Shown here: positions 7,415 through 17,405 of the stretch, one piece after another | How positions within the stretch are numbered: position 1 is the first letter of the stretch | Layout of the letters: the number at the start of each line of letters is the position of its first letter | NCBI GenBank assembly: GCA_902583715.1 | Contig: CACHXC010000011.1 | Location: forward strand, 1-46,547 | Direction: 5' to 3' | Length of the DNA: 46,547 nt | Source of the DNA: an uncultured SAR116 cluster alpha proteobacterium | Lineage (GTDB): Bacteria; Pseudomonadota; Alphaproteobacteria; Puniceispirillales; Puniceispirillaceae | Program-made: the position numbers and the translations under genes | Notes under the pieces: model-generated | The model's database searches: none | Told to the model about the DNA's origin: nothing | Seen by the model: the letters and a program-made list of their open reading frames with translations, nothing else

Positions 7415-7996
7415 TTAAGGCAAAATAATATTATTAATTTGCACAAGCTCTACCCGGGCTTGGCGGTCAAGCGATGCTAACGCCCCCATCAGCGCTGTCT
7501 GAATAGCATTTTGCAGATCGTTACTGCTGGCCGATTCAGGGATCGTTACACTATGATCCGCCTTTAGTTGCACCAGTGCCTGCCCGCCGCCAACCGGTTG
7601 CAACCACATAATTTTCACATCAAACTCGGCTTTAATTTTGCTCTCCTGTTGGTCAGTTAGCAGGGTTTTAATGCCAACTTCTAACGGTAAGGCAATCTTT
7701 GTCACTGAAGCACGTGAAATATCAAAAACAAGCTCTCCACTGCCACCAGCTGGTTGCAGAACCTCAGAGGCCCATTTTACCAAGAGATTGCTTGGCAATA
7801 TTTGGGCCCGGTGCCCAATATAGGGCGGCTCTACAGGCATCTGCCAGTTATCAATGATTTCAAGACGTCGCACATTCATTGCCAGCGGGATAAATTTATC
7901 AGCAGTTGTCATAGGCGGTACCGGCTGAATTGTCTGGCAGGCACCAAGCCCGCTTAAAACCATCAAAACAATCGCAATATATCGCCAGATTTTCAT
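7415..7996 (-). CDS. Putative outer-membrane lipoprotein of unknown function
   Basis: A 193-residue lipoprotein. A basic start (MKIW) and hydrophobic stretch lead to a lipobox, LSGLGAC, with the acylated Cys near residue 20. The remainder is a soluble domain with no motif I recognise. I chose the ATG at 7996 over a GTG eight codons upstream because it puts the signal peptide at the N-terminus; AAGGGA lies upstream. It is downstream of hslO on the same strand with a 116-base gap, so it may be part of the argD-argF-hslO transcript. It converges on the alpha/beta hydrolase and marks where ordinary backbone begins. Confidence 0.75.
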   Translation of the reverse strand: MKIWRYIAIVLMVLSGLGACQTIQPVPPMTTADKFIPLAMNVRRLEIIDNWQMPVEPPYIGHRAQILPSNLLVKWASEVLQPAGGSGELVFDISRASVTKIALPLEVGIKTLLTDQQESKIKAEFDVKIMWLQPVGGGQALVQLKADHSVTIPESASSNDLQNAIQTALMGALASLDRQARVELVQINNIILP

Positions 7997-8112
7997 AGTG
8001 GGATTTATTCCCTTATGCACGCCACAAATCTATTCCATCATGAGTCAGTTAGGTAAAAATGCCAACCACCAATTAAGCATCAGTAACCAAAATTTTATGC
8101 CACCGCGCCGTG

Positions 8113-9069
8113 TCAGCTTTGCCAGTTTGGCAAATCGCTTTTGTTAAGTAGACGTTCAGTTTTGCAAAATTCACAGGTGATGAGCAAAGTCCCGTCCGCA
8201 TCAGCCAAATCATTGACATCTTCAACACTCAATTGGGACAGCATTGATTCCACTTTCTGCACATCACAGCGACATTGGTCGGTCACCACGCGGGCTGGGG
8301 CCACATGCGGAGCCATAGAGTTAAACAGACGAAAAATGATCTCTTCAGGGGTAAGTGCCGGATCAAGAAGCTCGCCGCGGGTCACTGATGACAGCAATGT
8401 CTTTGCTGTATGCCACGCATCATCACTGGTGGCTTTCGCACCCGCCGCTGCTTCGGCGTCACCACCTTCAGTCGCAATACGCTGAAGCATCAATGCCGAT
8501 GCCTGCCATCCTGATGCATCTTTATCTGCGGCACATAATACCATGGTGTCGGTCTGTTCTGAATTTTCAAACCAGCGCATGGCGGCGTCACTTAAATGCG
8601 GCCCATCAAGTTCAACAATGCCCTGATACCGCCCACCAGTGGCATGATCATCAACGGTAAAGGCAATATAACCGCCGCCCATCAGCGGAACGATATGCAC
8701 CGCTTCATCATGTGGCTGTGCCAGTCGCATGGCGGCAAGCTGGCTATCATCTTCGTCCAGCGCACAATAGCCGCGTAAATGGCCAGACTCAGTAATGTCA
8801 GCAAATAATGTGCGCACCAGACCATCCCCCTTGGCCTGTAGGGTAAAAACACCATCAAATTTTAAAGTGCTGGACAAACAGGCGGCCAACGCCAAGGATT
8901 CTGCTTGCAGGCAGCCGACCAGATCGGGATACGCATGTCGTTCAATAATAGTGCTGGCGGCTGGGCCAACAGACGCAATACGCCCGCGGATCAGCGCCAC
9001 ATCACTCGACCCATCCGCCAGATAAAATGGCAGGATCTGAGACCCGGCCGGTACATTATCGTTGAGCAT
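8113..9069 (-). CDS. hslO: Redox-regulated chaperone Hsp33
   Basis: This 318-residue Hsp33 is a cytoplasmic holdase activated by oxidation. The four zinc-binding cysteines that act as the redox switch are in the expected C-terminal places: CRC near residue 266 and CEFC near 299. Length is normal. I place the start at the ATG at 9069, which has an AGGATGGGG ribosome site. An in-frame TTG six codons upstream is less likely. It follows argF by 47 bases on the same strand, a neighbourhood common in alphaproteobacteria. Confidence 0.93.
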   Translation of the reverse strand: MLNDNVPAGSQILPFYLADGSSDVALIRGRIASVGPAASTIIERHAYPDLVGCLQAESLALAACLSSTLKFDGVFTLQAKGDGLVRTLFADITESGHLRGYCALDEDDSQLAAMRLAQPHDEAVHIVPLMGGGYIAFTVDDHATGGRYQGIVELDGPHLSDAAMRWFENSEQTDTMVLCAADKDASGWQASALMLQRIATEGGDAEAAAGAKATSDDAWHTAKTLLSSVTRGELLDPALTPEEIIFRLFNSMAPHVAPARVVTDQCRCDVQKVESMLSQLSVEDVNDLADADGTLLITCEFCKTERLLNKSDLPNWQS

Positions 9070-9116
9070 CACCCCATCCTGAATCAAACTAAATCACCGC
9101 GATATACCAGAGCGCG

Positions 9117-10025
9117 CTATTCACCGGCAAAGCACCAAGCCAAAATAGCCTTTTGCGCATGTAAACGATTTTCCGCTTCATCAAAAACCGCGGATTGTGG
9201 GCCATCAATGACAGCCGCAGACACTTCTAAGCCGCGTTTAGCGGGCAGGCAATGCATAAAAATTGCGTCACCTGCCGCTTGTTTCATTACCTCTTCATTC
9301 ACCTGATAGGCCGCCAGATCCTGCTGTTGACTGCCACCTTCCTGCCCCATCGAGACCCATACATCAGTTACCACGCTTTGCACCCGATCAACAGCCTCGG
9401 CCACATCTTCGGTGAGGATGATATTTCCACCCTTGGCCCGTGCCCAAGCCAATAATTCAGCCGGCGGTGCATAGCCATGCGGACAAGCCATACGCAATTG
9501 AAAGCCGAACAGGGCCGCCGCCTCAACCCAACTACTGGCCACATTATTGCCATCTCCAAGCCATGCCACCGTTTGACCAGCAAGCGGCCCGTGATATTCA
9601 ATCATGGTTTGCAAATCAGCCATCAACTGGCATGGATGCGATCGGTTTGTCAGCGCGTTGATCACCGGCACTGTAGCATGTTCTGCCAAATTGAGTGCCA
9701 TATCGTGATCAAAACACCTAATCATAATAGCGTCAACATAACACGATAAGACACGCGCTGTATCTTCAATGGTTTCGCCGCGTCCAAGCTGTAAATCCTG
9801 CGCCGAAAGTACCAGCGGCGTACCGCCAAGCTGAACGATACCAACTTCAAAAGACACCCGTGTCCGTGTCGAGGGCTTTTCAAAGATCATCGCGACCGTT
9901 TTGCCTGCCAGCGGCTGTTCATGGCCGGCGCCAACACGCTGTGCCTGCTTCATCGCCTGCGCATGATCCAGTATCATTTGCAGCGTGTCTGCTGAAAAGT
10001 CTTTAAGATCAATAAAATGCCGCAT
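9117..10025 (-). CDS. argF: Ornithine carbamoyltransferase
   Basis: This 302-residue enzyme makes citrulline from ornithine and carbamoyl phosphate in arginine biosynthesis. The carbamoyl-phosphate loop STRTR is at about residues 54-58. HPCQ (near 131), DVWVSMGQE (near 222) and the ornithine loop HCLPAKRG (near 259) are all intact. It lies 32 bases after argD in the same direction and is followed by hslO. Full length, with nothing unusual. Confidence 0.96.
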   Translation of the reverse strand: MRHFIDLKDFSADTLQMILDHAQAMKQAQRVGAGHEQPLAGKTVAMIFEKPSTRTRVSFEVGIVQLGGTPLVLSAQDLQLGRGETIEDTARVLSCYVDAIMIRCFDHDMALNLAEHATVPVINALTNRSHPCQLMADLQTMIEYHGPLAGQTVAWLGDGNNVASSWVEAAALFGFQLRMACPHGYAPPAELLAWARAKGGNIILTEDVAEAVDRVQSVVTDVWVSMGQEGGSQQQDLAAYQVNEEVMKQAAGDAIFMHCLPAKRGLEVSAAVIDGPQSAVFDEAENRLHAQKAILAWCFAGE

Positions 10026-10057
10026 CTTCCATGGGTCCTATCCGCCGAAGTCAATTT

Positions 10058-11263
10058 TCAGGCCACGCCAAGTTGCCGGTGAAGCGCCGCTATCAAAATA
10101 TCAATCTCGTCACGGCTGATGATTAACGGAGGCAACAAGCGCAATGTGTTTTCAGCCGCCGGCACACACAACAGGTGGTCATCACGAAGCGCCGCCACCA
10201 GTGCCATCAGATCAACCCCCTCGGCAAGGCAAATACCGCGCAAAAACCCGCGCCCCCGAATTTCGCTGATCGCCGAGGGAAACACCGATTGCAAATCGGT
10301 TAAAGCTGCATCCAGATAGGCGGCACGGGCGCGGACATCTTGCATAAAACCATCTTCAGTCAACACGTCAAGAACCACCGCCGCCGCCGCCATCGCAAGG
10401 GGGTTGCCGCCAAAAGTAGACCCATGCGTCCCGGGGGTCATTGCCGCGCCAACCGCCTGTGATGCAATCACCGCACCGACTGGAAAACCGCCAGCAAGGC
10501 CTTTGGCAAGGGCCACAATATCCGGCTTGATGCCACTTTGCTCAAATGAAAATAAATGACCGGTACGGCCAATACCAGCCTGCACCTCATCAGCAATCAA
10601 CAGCGCACCAAATTCATCAGCGGCGGCACGTGCATCTGCTAGATAGTCATTAGGCACCTGTTTGGCACCCCCTTCACCCTGTACCGACTCGATCATCACC
10701 GCGGCTACATGCGGTCCCATCGCCGCGCGCAGTGCGTTCATATTGCCAAATGGCACATGCGCAAATCCAGCCGGCATAGGGCCAAATCCGGTGCGAAATG
10801 CGGGGCGGTCCGTTGCCGCCAGCATGCCAAGTGTACGGCCATGAAAGGCACCAGTTGCACATAAAATTGTGGTGCGGTCAGCCATGCCTTTTTCATAGGC
10901 CGCACGACGCGCTATTTTTACCGCCGCTTCGGTGGCCTCCGCCCCAGAATTACAAAAAAACACCTGATCAAGACCTGAGAGTGAGGCCAGTTTTTTCGCC
11001 ACAGCTTCCTGCCCAGGGATACGGTAGAGATTTGACGTATGCCACAATTTTCCGGCCTGATCCTGAAGCGCCGCTATCAACCGTGGATGCGAATGACCGA
11101 GTGTGTTGACTGCAATGCCGCTGGCACAATCCAAATAGCGTTCATGCGTCTCGCTTTCTAGCCAGCAGCCATCGCCGCGCACAAAAGCAATTTCAGCCCG
11201 CCCATAGGTGTTCATCACCGCAGTATCTGCAGCATAATCTGTCAAAGCGTGTTTATTGTCCAT
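10058..11263 (-). CDS. argD: Acetylornithine aminotransferase
   Basis: A 401-residue class III PLP-dependent aminotransferase that converts N-acetylglutamate semialdehyde to N-acetylornithine. The PLP lysine lies in ALAKGLAGGFPVGA (near residue 249). FCNSGAEATEAAVKIAR and LLIADEVQAGIGRTG are also intact. Many members double as succinyldiaminopimelate aminotransferases. Cotranscription with argF supports the arginine role. No strong ribosome site precedes the ATG. A hairpin with a following T-rich tract lies 41-68 bases upstream and may influence expression. Confidence 0.95.
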   Translation of the reverse strand: MDNKHALTDYAADTAVMNTYGRAEIAFVRGDGCWLESETHERYLDCASGIAVNTLGHSHPRLIAALQDQAGKLWHTSNLYRIPGQEAVAKKLASLSGLDQVFFCNSGAEATEAAVKIARRAAYEKGMADRTTILCATGAFHGRTLGMLAATDRPAFRTGFGPMPAGFAHVPFGNMNALRAAMGPHVAAVMIESVQGEGGAKQVPNDYLADARAAADEFGALLIADEVQAGIGRTGHLFSFEQSGIKPDIVALAKGLAGGFPVGAVIASQAVGAAMTPGTHGSTFGGNPLAMAAAAVVLDVLTEDGFMQDVRARAAYLDAALTDLQSVFPSAISEIRGRGFLRGICLAEGVDLMALVAALRDDHLLCVPAAENTLRLLPPLIISRDEIDILIAALHRQLGVA

Positions 11264-11288
11264 ACCAACATGGCTCTGCGGTCATTTT

Positions 11289-11331
11289 GTCCAAAAAATC
11301 AAACCACCAGCGATGCTCCTATCACTGGTGG
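11289..11331 (-). terminator. Hairpin with T-tract between dcd and argD
   Basis: Read on the minus strand, an 11-base stem (11331-11321 with 11314-11304, one G-U pair) closes a six-base loop, AGGAGC, and is followed by TTTGATTTTTTGG. It is 141 bases downstream of dcd and just upstream of argD. It is either the dcd terminator or an attenuator-like element in the argDF leader. Confidence 0.6.
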
Positions 11332-11471
11332 CGTAACATGGCCGGACGACCATGTAATACATGTTTGAAATGCCACCTTTTTTACCGATTTGTCAAGTCA
11401 ACCAGCCAATTTGCAAAAATTTAGCAGGCTGGTGCCAGCATAGGCGTATCCGCGTTTTTTATCATCACCAG

Positions 11472-12587
11472 CTAGTCCTGAATGAAATGTTTGGCCAGCC
11501 GCAACCCTTGCGATTGATAATTTGACCCGGCACTACCATAGAGTACATCCGGCACGGCCAGCATCGGTTCATAGACAAGACGGCAAACCGTTTGCCCCTG
11601 TTCAATAAGGAACGGCACATCATGCGAGCGCACCTCGAGCACGGCGCGGGTCTTGCCGGCTCCCAATTCAGCCATGCCAAAGCCGGGGTCAAAAAATCCG
11701 GCATAATGCGCCCTGAATTCGCCGACCCGCGTGTCATAAGCGCGCATTTCAGCCGCATGGTCACTTGGCACAGTGACAAATTCACGGCTGGCCAAAATAT
11801 AAAATTCATCCGGATTTAACACCAAACCGCCAGCCGCCAGATCAGACGGGGCTACACGCTCCCAAAATGCATCAACCAGGCAACTTGCCGAGGCATCAAT
11901 ATCAATCAACCCAGCATGTTTGCGGGCGCGCCAGCCAATCATGCCACTTTTTTGATCTGGTTCCAGATTTACCGTCAACCCAACACCGTCACGAATATCA
12001 ACCTTGTCCCCCCGGTCACCATGCACAAGCCCAACATTTGTATGCAACGATTGCATAGCATCATCCGATACGGCGGCTTGTCCTCGTCGCAACCGCAATT
12101 GTGACAGACGTGATCCGGCACGCACCAGAACCGAAAATGTGCGTGGTGAAATTTCTGCATAAAGCGGACCTTGATAGCCATCAGCAACTGATTCAAATTC
12201 AGTGGCATGATCGCAAATCAGTCTGGTAAAAATATCCAAACGCCCAGTTGAACTTTTCGGATTGGCCATTGCTGAGACGCCGCTTGGCAGGGCCAGTGAC
12301 TCTTGCAATTTCACAATATAGACACAGCCACGTTCAAGAACCGCCCCATCGGTTAAGTCAATCTTGTGCATGGCAAATTTGGCTAGCTTGTCTGCCACCG
12401 TCATGAGATTGCCCGGCAGAAATGACGCTTGGACGCGCCACGCATCTGCGCCAAGCCGCAAATCCAGACTGGCGGGTTGCAATTGTGCGGGGGTGATCTG
12501 CTGGTCAGCCGATATTGCGCCATCATGAATGGCCTGTTGCAAATGCTGTACTGGTAAGATGCCGTTTTGTGGCTGTTGTCCTAGCAT
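11472..12587 (-). CDS. dcd: 2'-deoxycytidine 5'-triphosphate deaminase, long form
   Basis: This 371-residue protein is the long alphaproteobacterial form of dCTP deaminase (E. coli Dcd is about 190 residues), apparently two dUTPase-fold halves in one chain. It would make dUTP from dCTP for thymidylate synthesis. Diagnostic segments include NPKSSTGRLDIFTRL (near residue 109), YAEISPRTFSVLVRAG and GSRLSQLRLRRGQ, and in the second half LGAGKTRAVLEVRSHDVPF. The ATG at 12587 has AGGT upstream. It is probably its own transcription unit ending at the hairpin at 11289-11331. Confidence 0.9.
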   Translation of the reverse strand: MLGQQPQNGILPVQHLQQAIHDGAISADQQITPAQLQPASLDLRLGADAWRVQASFLPGNLMTVADKLAKFAMHKIDLTDGAVLERGCVYIVKLQESLALPSGVSAMANPKSSTGRLDIFTRLICDHATEFESVADGYQGPLYAEISPRTFSVLVRAGSRLSQLRLRRGQAAVSDDAMQSLHTNVGLVHGDRGDKVDIRDGVGLTVNLEPDQKSGMIGWRARKHAGLIDIDASASCLVDAFWERVAPSDLAAGGLVLNPDEFYILASREFVTVPSDHAAEMRAYDTRVGEFRAHYAGFFDPGFGMAELGAGKTRAVLEVRSHDVPFLIEQGQTVCRLVYEPMLAVPDVLYGSAGSNYQSQGLRLAKHFIQD

Positions 12588-12671
12588 GTGGAAAACCTAT
12601 TAATTCTATCTGTCAGACGCTGTCAAAATGGGCGCACGCTTGCACCAATTGAAGATCTGGACGTTCATACC

Positions 12672-13526
12672 CTATGATTTAAGCCGGTACCCAGACGACA
12701 ACGCCCGGTAGCACAGCAAACCCAGCCCTAAATTGACCGCACAAAGACATAAAAAGCCAGTCAAAAGTGGCCTATCAGCCACGCCAATCATTCCGTAGCG
12801 GAACCCATCAATCGCATAAAAAACTGGATTGAGCGCAGCCAGTGTGTCAATTGGCGCAGGCAAGCGGTTTATCGAATAAAAAGTACCGGATAAAAATGTC
12901 AGCGGCTGAACGATAAAATTTGTGATGGCAGCCATTTCGTCAAATTTATTGGCCCAAATACCCGCCAGAATACCAGCCAAGGACAGCGCCAATGACCCAA
13001 GCAACAGATAAGCCAGCACGATCAAAGGATATGCCGGCAAGCCATGCCCCCCCAGACTGACCAGTGTGACCGCAGTCACAATACCTACGCAGACACCCCG
13101 CGTCATGCCAGCAGTTGCCAGACCAAACAACAACTCACCCGGGCCCAATGGCGGCATCAATAAATCAACAATATTGCCCTGAACCTTGGAAATCACTAAG
13201 GATGATGAGGTGTTGGCAAAAGCATTTTGCAACACATTCATCATGGTCAGGCCGGGCACCAGAAAGACCACAAAATCAACACCGCCAGCCAGATTGCCGC
13301 GGTTGCCAATGGCCACAGAAAAGACCAGAAGAAATAGCACCGAGGTCATCACCGGCGCGGCTAATGTCTGCAGCGCTATTGCCATAAATCGTTGGACTTC
13401 ACGGCGATATAATGTCGCCACCCCAATCAAATTTATCTGGCCAATAAAAATCGGCCGGATCGGCATAGATGCGGGGTGAGATGGCGCGGCGCTAGGTTGT
13501 GAAGGTGGTGTCTCAACTGATTTCAT
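12672..13526 (-). CDS. ABC-2 type transporter permease
   Basis: A 284-residue integral membrane protein with about six hydrophobic segments in the ABC-2/NodJ-YadH arrangement. The conserved cytoplasmic stretch (KVQGNIVDLLMPPLGPGELLFG) follows the second segment, and PLTFLSGTFYSINRLP precedes a C-terminal helix pair. Such permeases export lipids, polysaccharides or drugs, but they need an ABC ATPase and none is encoded in this window. The N-terminus is Pro/Ser-rich and cytoplasmic. The start is taken as the ATG at 13526; a GTG two codons upstream is possible. Divergent from recX with a 137-base gap. Confidence 0.87.
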   Translation of the reverse strand: MKSVETPPSQPSAAPSHPASMPIRPIFIGQINLIGVATLYRREVQRFMAIALQTLAAPVMTSVLFLLVFSVAIGNRGNLAGGVDFVVFLVPGLTMMNVLQNAFANTSSSLVISKVQGNIVDLLMPPLGPGELLFGLATAGMTRGVCVGIVTAVTLVSLGGHGLPAYPLIVLAYLLLGSLALSLAGILAGIWANKFDEMAAITNFIVQPLTFLSGTFYSINRLPAPIDTLAALNPVFYAIDGFRYGMIGVADRPLLTGFLCLCAVNLGLGLLCYRALSSGYRLKS

Positions 13527-13663
13527 CGGCACAAAATAGGTCGGCTTTCGCAGAACTGCAATGGGGTTGCGGCTGGCTTTTGCGTTTCCGGCGTAAAGCC
13601 ACTATCCTGCCAGCTGGCATGGCGCGCGCGACACCAGCATATTTGTGAGGATGGATAGCAACA

Positions 13664-14227
13664 ATGCCCCGAAAACCGGCACATCTGCGCATGATGAACA
13701 AAGCGGTTGATTATCTTGGCCGCTATGCCAGCTCGCGCCACAAGCTTGCACAAATACTGCAACGGTTCGCCACCCACAAACTGACAGATTATGACCCAGA
13801 CGATATCGCCGCCGCCGTCCAGCAGACAGTTGATCAATGTAGTAAGCTTGGTTATCTGGACGACCAACAATTTGCCGTGACAGTGGCGCGTAGTCAGCGG
13901 CGCCTTGGCCGGTCGCAGGCGGTGATCCGTCAGCGCCTGCGCCAGCATGCCCTCAATGATGATGTAATAGCCCAGGCGCTGGCCGAGGCTGATGAAAATC
14001 GCGCTAATGGCGATCTGCAAGCGGCGATTCGCTTTGCCCAACGCCGTCGCCTCGGACCATTTGCCCAACGCCGCAATGCGCACCATCAGCATCTGAACAC
14101 CCATCAGTGGAAACAACGCGATCTTGGGGCCATGGCGCGGGCTGGGTTTTCCATGGCCACCAGCCGGCTCGTTCTTGACCATGAAGACCCAGACACCATT
14201 GGTGATTTACTGTTTCAGACAGATTAG
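13664..14227 (+). CDS. recX: RecX family regulatory protein
   Basis: A 187-residue RecX homologue built of three-helix repeats: LGRYASSRHKLAQILQRFA in the first, then LGYLDDQQFAVTVARSQRRLGRSQAVIRQRLRQHALND in the second. RecX binds RecA filaments and modulates recombination and the SOS response. recA is not in the window. The third repeat is weaker than in canonical members, and the His/Gln-rich stretch near 140-155 is unusual. It precedes acs by 96 bases, with no terminator visible between them. Confidence 0.85.
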   Translation: MPRKPAHLRMMNKAVDYLGRYASSRHKLAQILQRFATHKLTDYDPDDIAAAVQQTVDQCSKLGYLDDQQFAVTVARSQRRLGRSQAVIRQRLRQHALNDDVIAQALAEADENRANGDLQAAIRFAQRRRLGPFAQRRNAHHQHLNTHQWKQRDLGAMARAGFSMATSRLVLDHEDPDTIGDLLFQTD

Positions 14228-14323
14228 CCGGGCTTGCCGATCTGCGACGGCTACGATAAAACTATAATTGGCGATTGTTACAGATGTAAAAAAAGACCGA
14301 AAAAATGGGTCTGGGGGGGATAA

Positions 14324-16264
14324 ATGGATCAGGAGCCTATTTTTCAGCCAAGCCAAGCGCTTGCCAAACAAGCACATATTGATGCCAAGGGATATGAGGC
14401 ACTCTACGCCGAATCGATCGCTGACCCAGATGGGTTTTGGGCGGAACATGGCAAGAGAATCGACTGGATTAAACCCTACAGACAGACCAGTGATGTGTCC
14501 TATGACGCCAACGATCTTCATATCAAATGGTACGCTGATGGCACTCTGAACGCGGCAGCCAATTGTCTTGACCGACATCTGGCAGAACGCGGTGATCAGA
14601 CCGCCATTATATGGGAAGGCGATGAACCAGACCAGCAGCGCCACATAACCTATAATGAACTGCATGAAGAAGTGTGTAAATTTGCCAATGTGCTAAAGGC
14701 CAATGGCGCTAAAAAAGGTGACCGAGTCACGATTTATATGCCAATGATCCCAGAAGCTGCGGTAGCTATGCTAGCTTGTGCGCGCATCGGTGCCGTACAT
14801 TCTGTGGTGTTCGGCGGGTTTTCACCAGATGCGCTGGCCGGTCGTATTCAGGACTGTGACTCAACCATGATAATCACCTCCGATGAGGGCGTTCGTGGGG
14901 GGCGTCCGATCCCACTTAAGGCAAACACGGATGCTGCTCTCAAAAGCTGCCCAGACTGCAAAACAGTGATTGTTGTAAAACGTACTGGGGGTGCCATTGG
15001 CTGGATTGAAGGGCGCGACATTTGGTATCATGACGCCATGAACATCGCTTCCGCAGACTGCCCAGCCGAGGAGATAAACGCCGAAGATCCAATGTTCATC
15101 CTGTACACATCAGGGTCAACTGGCAAACCAAAGGGTGTTTTGCATACCACCGGTGGTTACATGGTGTACGCCTCGATGACGCATCAATATGTCTTTGACT
15201 ATCATGATGGCGACATCTATTGGTGCTCTGCTGATATTGGTTGGATTACTGGACATAGCTACATTATTTATGGGCCACTGGCCAATGGTGCAATTACACT
15301 GATGTTTGAGGGTGTGCCAACCTATCCTGACAGCTCGCGTTTTTGGCGTGTTGTAGAAAAGCACAGAGTAAACATGTTCTACACAGCACCAACCGCCATC
15401 CGCGCCCTAATGCGTGAGGGCGAGGCACCGGTCGTTTGTTGTGACAAATCTTCACTCCGCTTGCTAGGCAGCGTGGGTGAGCCAATTAACCCAGAAGCGT
15501 GGATGTGGTATCACAATGTTGTTGGCGAAGAGCGTTGCTCAATCGTTGACACCTGGTTTCAGACCGAAACTGGGGGAATTATGATTACACCGCTTCCTGG
15601 TGCCACAGCCACCAAACCGGGGTCAGCTACAAAACCATTTTTTGGTGTGAAGCCAGTTCTTGTCGATGGTGAAAATAACGTGCTCGACGGAGCCAACGAT
15701 GGAAATTTATGCATTGACCATTCTTGGCCCGGGCAAATGCGCACCGTTTACGGCGATCATCAGCGCTTTATCGAAACCTATTTCACCACTTTTCCGGGGC
15801 GGTATTTTACCGGAGACGGCGCCCGACGCGATGAAGACGGCTATTATTGGATCACTGGGCGCGTTGACGATGTATTGAATGTATCCGGTCACCGCATGGG
15901 CACGGCCGAGGTTGAGTCAGCCCTAGTGGCACATCCAAAAGTCGCCGAAGCGGCGGTTGTTGGCTACCCCCATGATATAAAGGGGCAAGGTATTTATGCC
16001 TATGTCACTTTGGTCGCCGGAGTGACAGCTGATGAGACGCTTGCCACCGAATTACGGCAATGGACACGGACCCAAATAGGGCCAATCGCCACGCCTGATT
16101 TATTGCAATGGGCGCCACAATTGCCAAAAACACGGTCCGGCAAAATCATGCGCCGGATTTTGCGCAAGATCGCGGCCAATGAATATGATCAACTGGGCGA
16201 CACCTCAACATTAACTGACCCTGCTGTTGTCGATGATTTGGTAAATAGTCGCCAAAACCGCTGA
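14324..16264 (+). CDS. acs: Acetyl-CoA synthetase
   Basis: This 646-residue AMP-forming acetyl-CoA synthetase activates acetate to acetyl-CoA through acetyl-AMP. The phosphate loop [11 protein letters not shown] is near residue 265, the adenine-binding region includes [10 protein letters not shown] (near 409), and the C-terminal catalytic lysine is in [11 protein letters not shown], the site commonly silenced by acetylation. The N-terminal Acs-specific region is intact. A very strong ribosome site, GGGGGGGA, precedes the ATG. Full length and apparently functional. Confidence 0.96.
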   Translation: MDQEPIFQPSQALAKQAHIDAKGYEALYAESIADPDGFWAEHGKRIDWIKPYRQTSDVSYDANDLHIKWYADGTLNAAANCLDRHLAERGDQTAIIWEGDEPDQQRHITYNELHEEVCKFANVLKANGAKKGDRVTIYMPMIPEAAVAMLACARIGAVHSVVFGGFSPDALAGRIQDCDSTMIITSDEGVRGGRPIPLKANTDAALKSCPDCKTVIVVKRTGGAIGWIEGRDIWYHDAMNIASADCPAEEINAEDPMFILYTSGSTGKPKGVLHTTGGYMVYASMTHQYVFDYHDGDIYWCSADIGWITGHSYIIYGPLANGAITLMFEGVPTYPDSSRFWRVVEKHRVNMFYTAPTAIRALMREGEAPVVCCDKSSLRLLGSVGEPINPEAWMWYHNVVGEERCSIVDTWFQTETGGIMITPLPGATATKPGSATKPFFGVKPVLVDGENNVLDGANDGNLCIDHSWPGQMRTVYGDHQRFIETYFTTFPGRYFTGDGARRDEDGYYWITGRVDDVLNVSGHRMGTAEVESALVAHPKVAEAAVVGYPHDIKGQGIYAYVTLVAGVTADETLATELRQWTRTQIGPIATPDLLQWAPQLPKTRSGKIMRRILRKIAANEYDQLGDTSTLTDPAVVDDLVNSRQNR

Positions 16265-16339
16265 TTAGGCCACAGACCGGCACGGGGGCATGTGCCAACG
16301 TGGCTATCCAGGCGCACCCTTTAGCCAGTTGCACCATCG

Positions 16340-16528
16340 CTAATTTATACCAAGCTCAATCACGCGGCAGACAGCATGTGTGTGATTGCGCGCATCTAAT
16401 TTTGAACGCAGGCTTTTCAAATGATGTTTGATGATCACTTCACTGAGATTTAAATTACGCGCCATTTCATTGATAGAACGACCTCCAAGTAACCCAGATA
16501 AAACATCATGCCCTCTCGCGCTGTGCAA
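16340..16528 (-). pseudogene. Stand-alone LuxR-type HTH remnant
   Basis: The 62-residue reading frame is almost exactly a LuxR/NarL C-terminal HTH: VLSGLLGGRSINEMARNLNLSE, then IIKHHLKSLRSKLDARNHTHAV. Similarity begins about five residues upstream of the TTG used here (PPLNR), inside the gap after the SCO1-like gene, and the frame has a stop at about 16595. No receiver domain is present, and the usual T-x-R-E-x-x-VL entry reads SARGHDVL. No ATG or ribosome site can be found. Most likely it is the tail of a response regulator whose first domain was deleted. A minimal DNA-binding protein is possible. Confidence 0.6.
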
Positions 16529-16560
16529 ACGGTTTAAGGGGGGATAAATTTGGGACCCGG

Positions 16561-17211
16561 CTAAATGATAGATTTTATTTTTTCGACCATATATTCAGAT
16601 GGCTCATTATGCACGATGGTGCCCTTAAAACTGCCATCTGCCCGGTATAGATACACCGCGGCGCTATGGTCATAAAGATAGTCATCACCATCACCGGTCT
16701 TTTCGGCATAGACACCAAAATGACTCAAGGTGGATGCAATATCTGCGCGCGCGCCAGTCAAGCCAGTGACGCTGGCATCAAACAAGCTGAGATAAGCATT
16801 TAATTGCGCTGGCGTGTCTCGTTCCGGGTCAACTGTCACAAACAAAATTTGCAGATCGTCCGTGGGCTCGCCGTCAGCTGCCAATTGATCTTGAATCGCG
16901 ATTAGCGTCATGAGCGTTGTTGGGCAAATATCAGGGCAATAGGTAAATCCGAAAAAAAGCGCGATGGGCTTGCCGGCAAAATCATCTGGACGTCTTGTCT
17001 TACCATTCTGGTCAAGCAACGCAAATTGGCTGTCCTGAAAATTTGGAAATCCGACCGTTGTGGTTTCAGCCATGCGGTTAGACAGCAAAAACACCGCCAC
17101 CAACAAGGCCGCAAATGCTCCCGCTACTGCCAACCATTTTAACCAGCTTGATACACGCCCTTTGGCAACCGGATGGCCCGATGCAAGCTCTGTTTGATTA
17201 TTCTCTTTCAT
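16561..17211 (-). CDS. SCO1/SenC family copper chaperone
   Basis: A 216-residue membrane-anchored thioredoxin-fold protein. One N-terminal transmembrane helix (about 25-45) leads to a periplasmic domain with the copper-binding CPDICP motif and the distal His in YDHSAAVYLY. SCO proteins deliver copper to the CuA centre of cytochrome c oxidase and help respiratory assembly. No oxidase genes are in the window. It is divergent from yggT, and its stop is followed at once by the LuxR-type remnant. Confidence 0.92.
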   Translation of the reverse strand: MKENNQTELASGHPVAKGRVSSWLKWLAVAGAFAALLVAVFLLSNRMAETTTVGFPNFQDSQFALLDQNGKTRRPDDFAGKPIALFFGFTYCPDICPTTLMTLIAIQDQLAADGEPTDDLQILFVTVDPERDTPAQLNAYLSLFDASVTGLTGARADIASTLSHFGVYAEKTGDGDDYLYDHSAAVYLYRADGSFKGTIVHNEPSEYMVEKIKSII

Positions 17212-17405
17212 GCTGTTTCGTCTACGCCATCATGCCGGGCAATGACAAGTGTCAAATCAATCAAATGGCGTGCGGGTGAGGCAAAATCAGCCATTGTCAT
17301 TAATCTTTTATTTTGCCTATATTACCTCAGATTAACCTGGCACCTTTAAGGCATCTTTGCCGCAAAAACGGTGCCATCACGCCACACTATGAATTGAGCC
17401 TATCT

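Noticed and set aside
13523-14182. Leftward 219-codon open frame antisense to recX
   Set aside because: recX is clearly recognisable on the plus strand; the antisense translation has no coherent domain.
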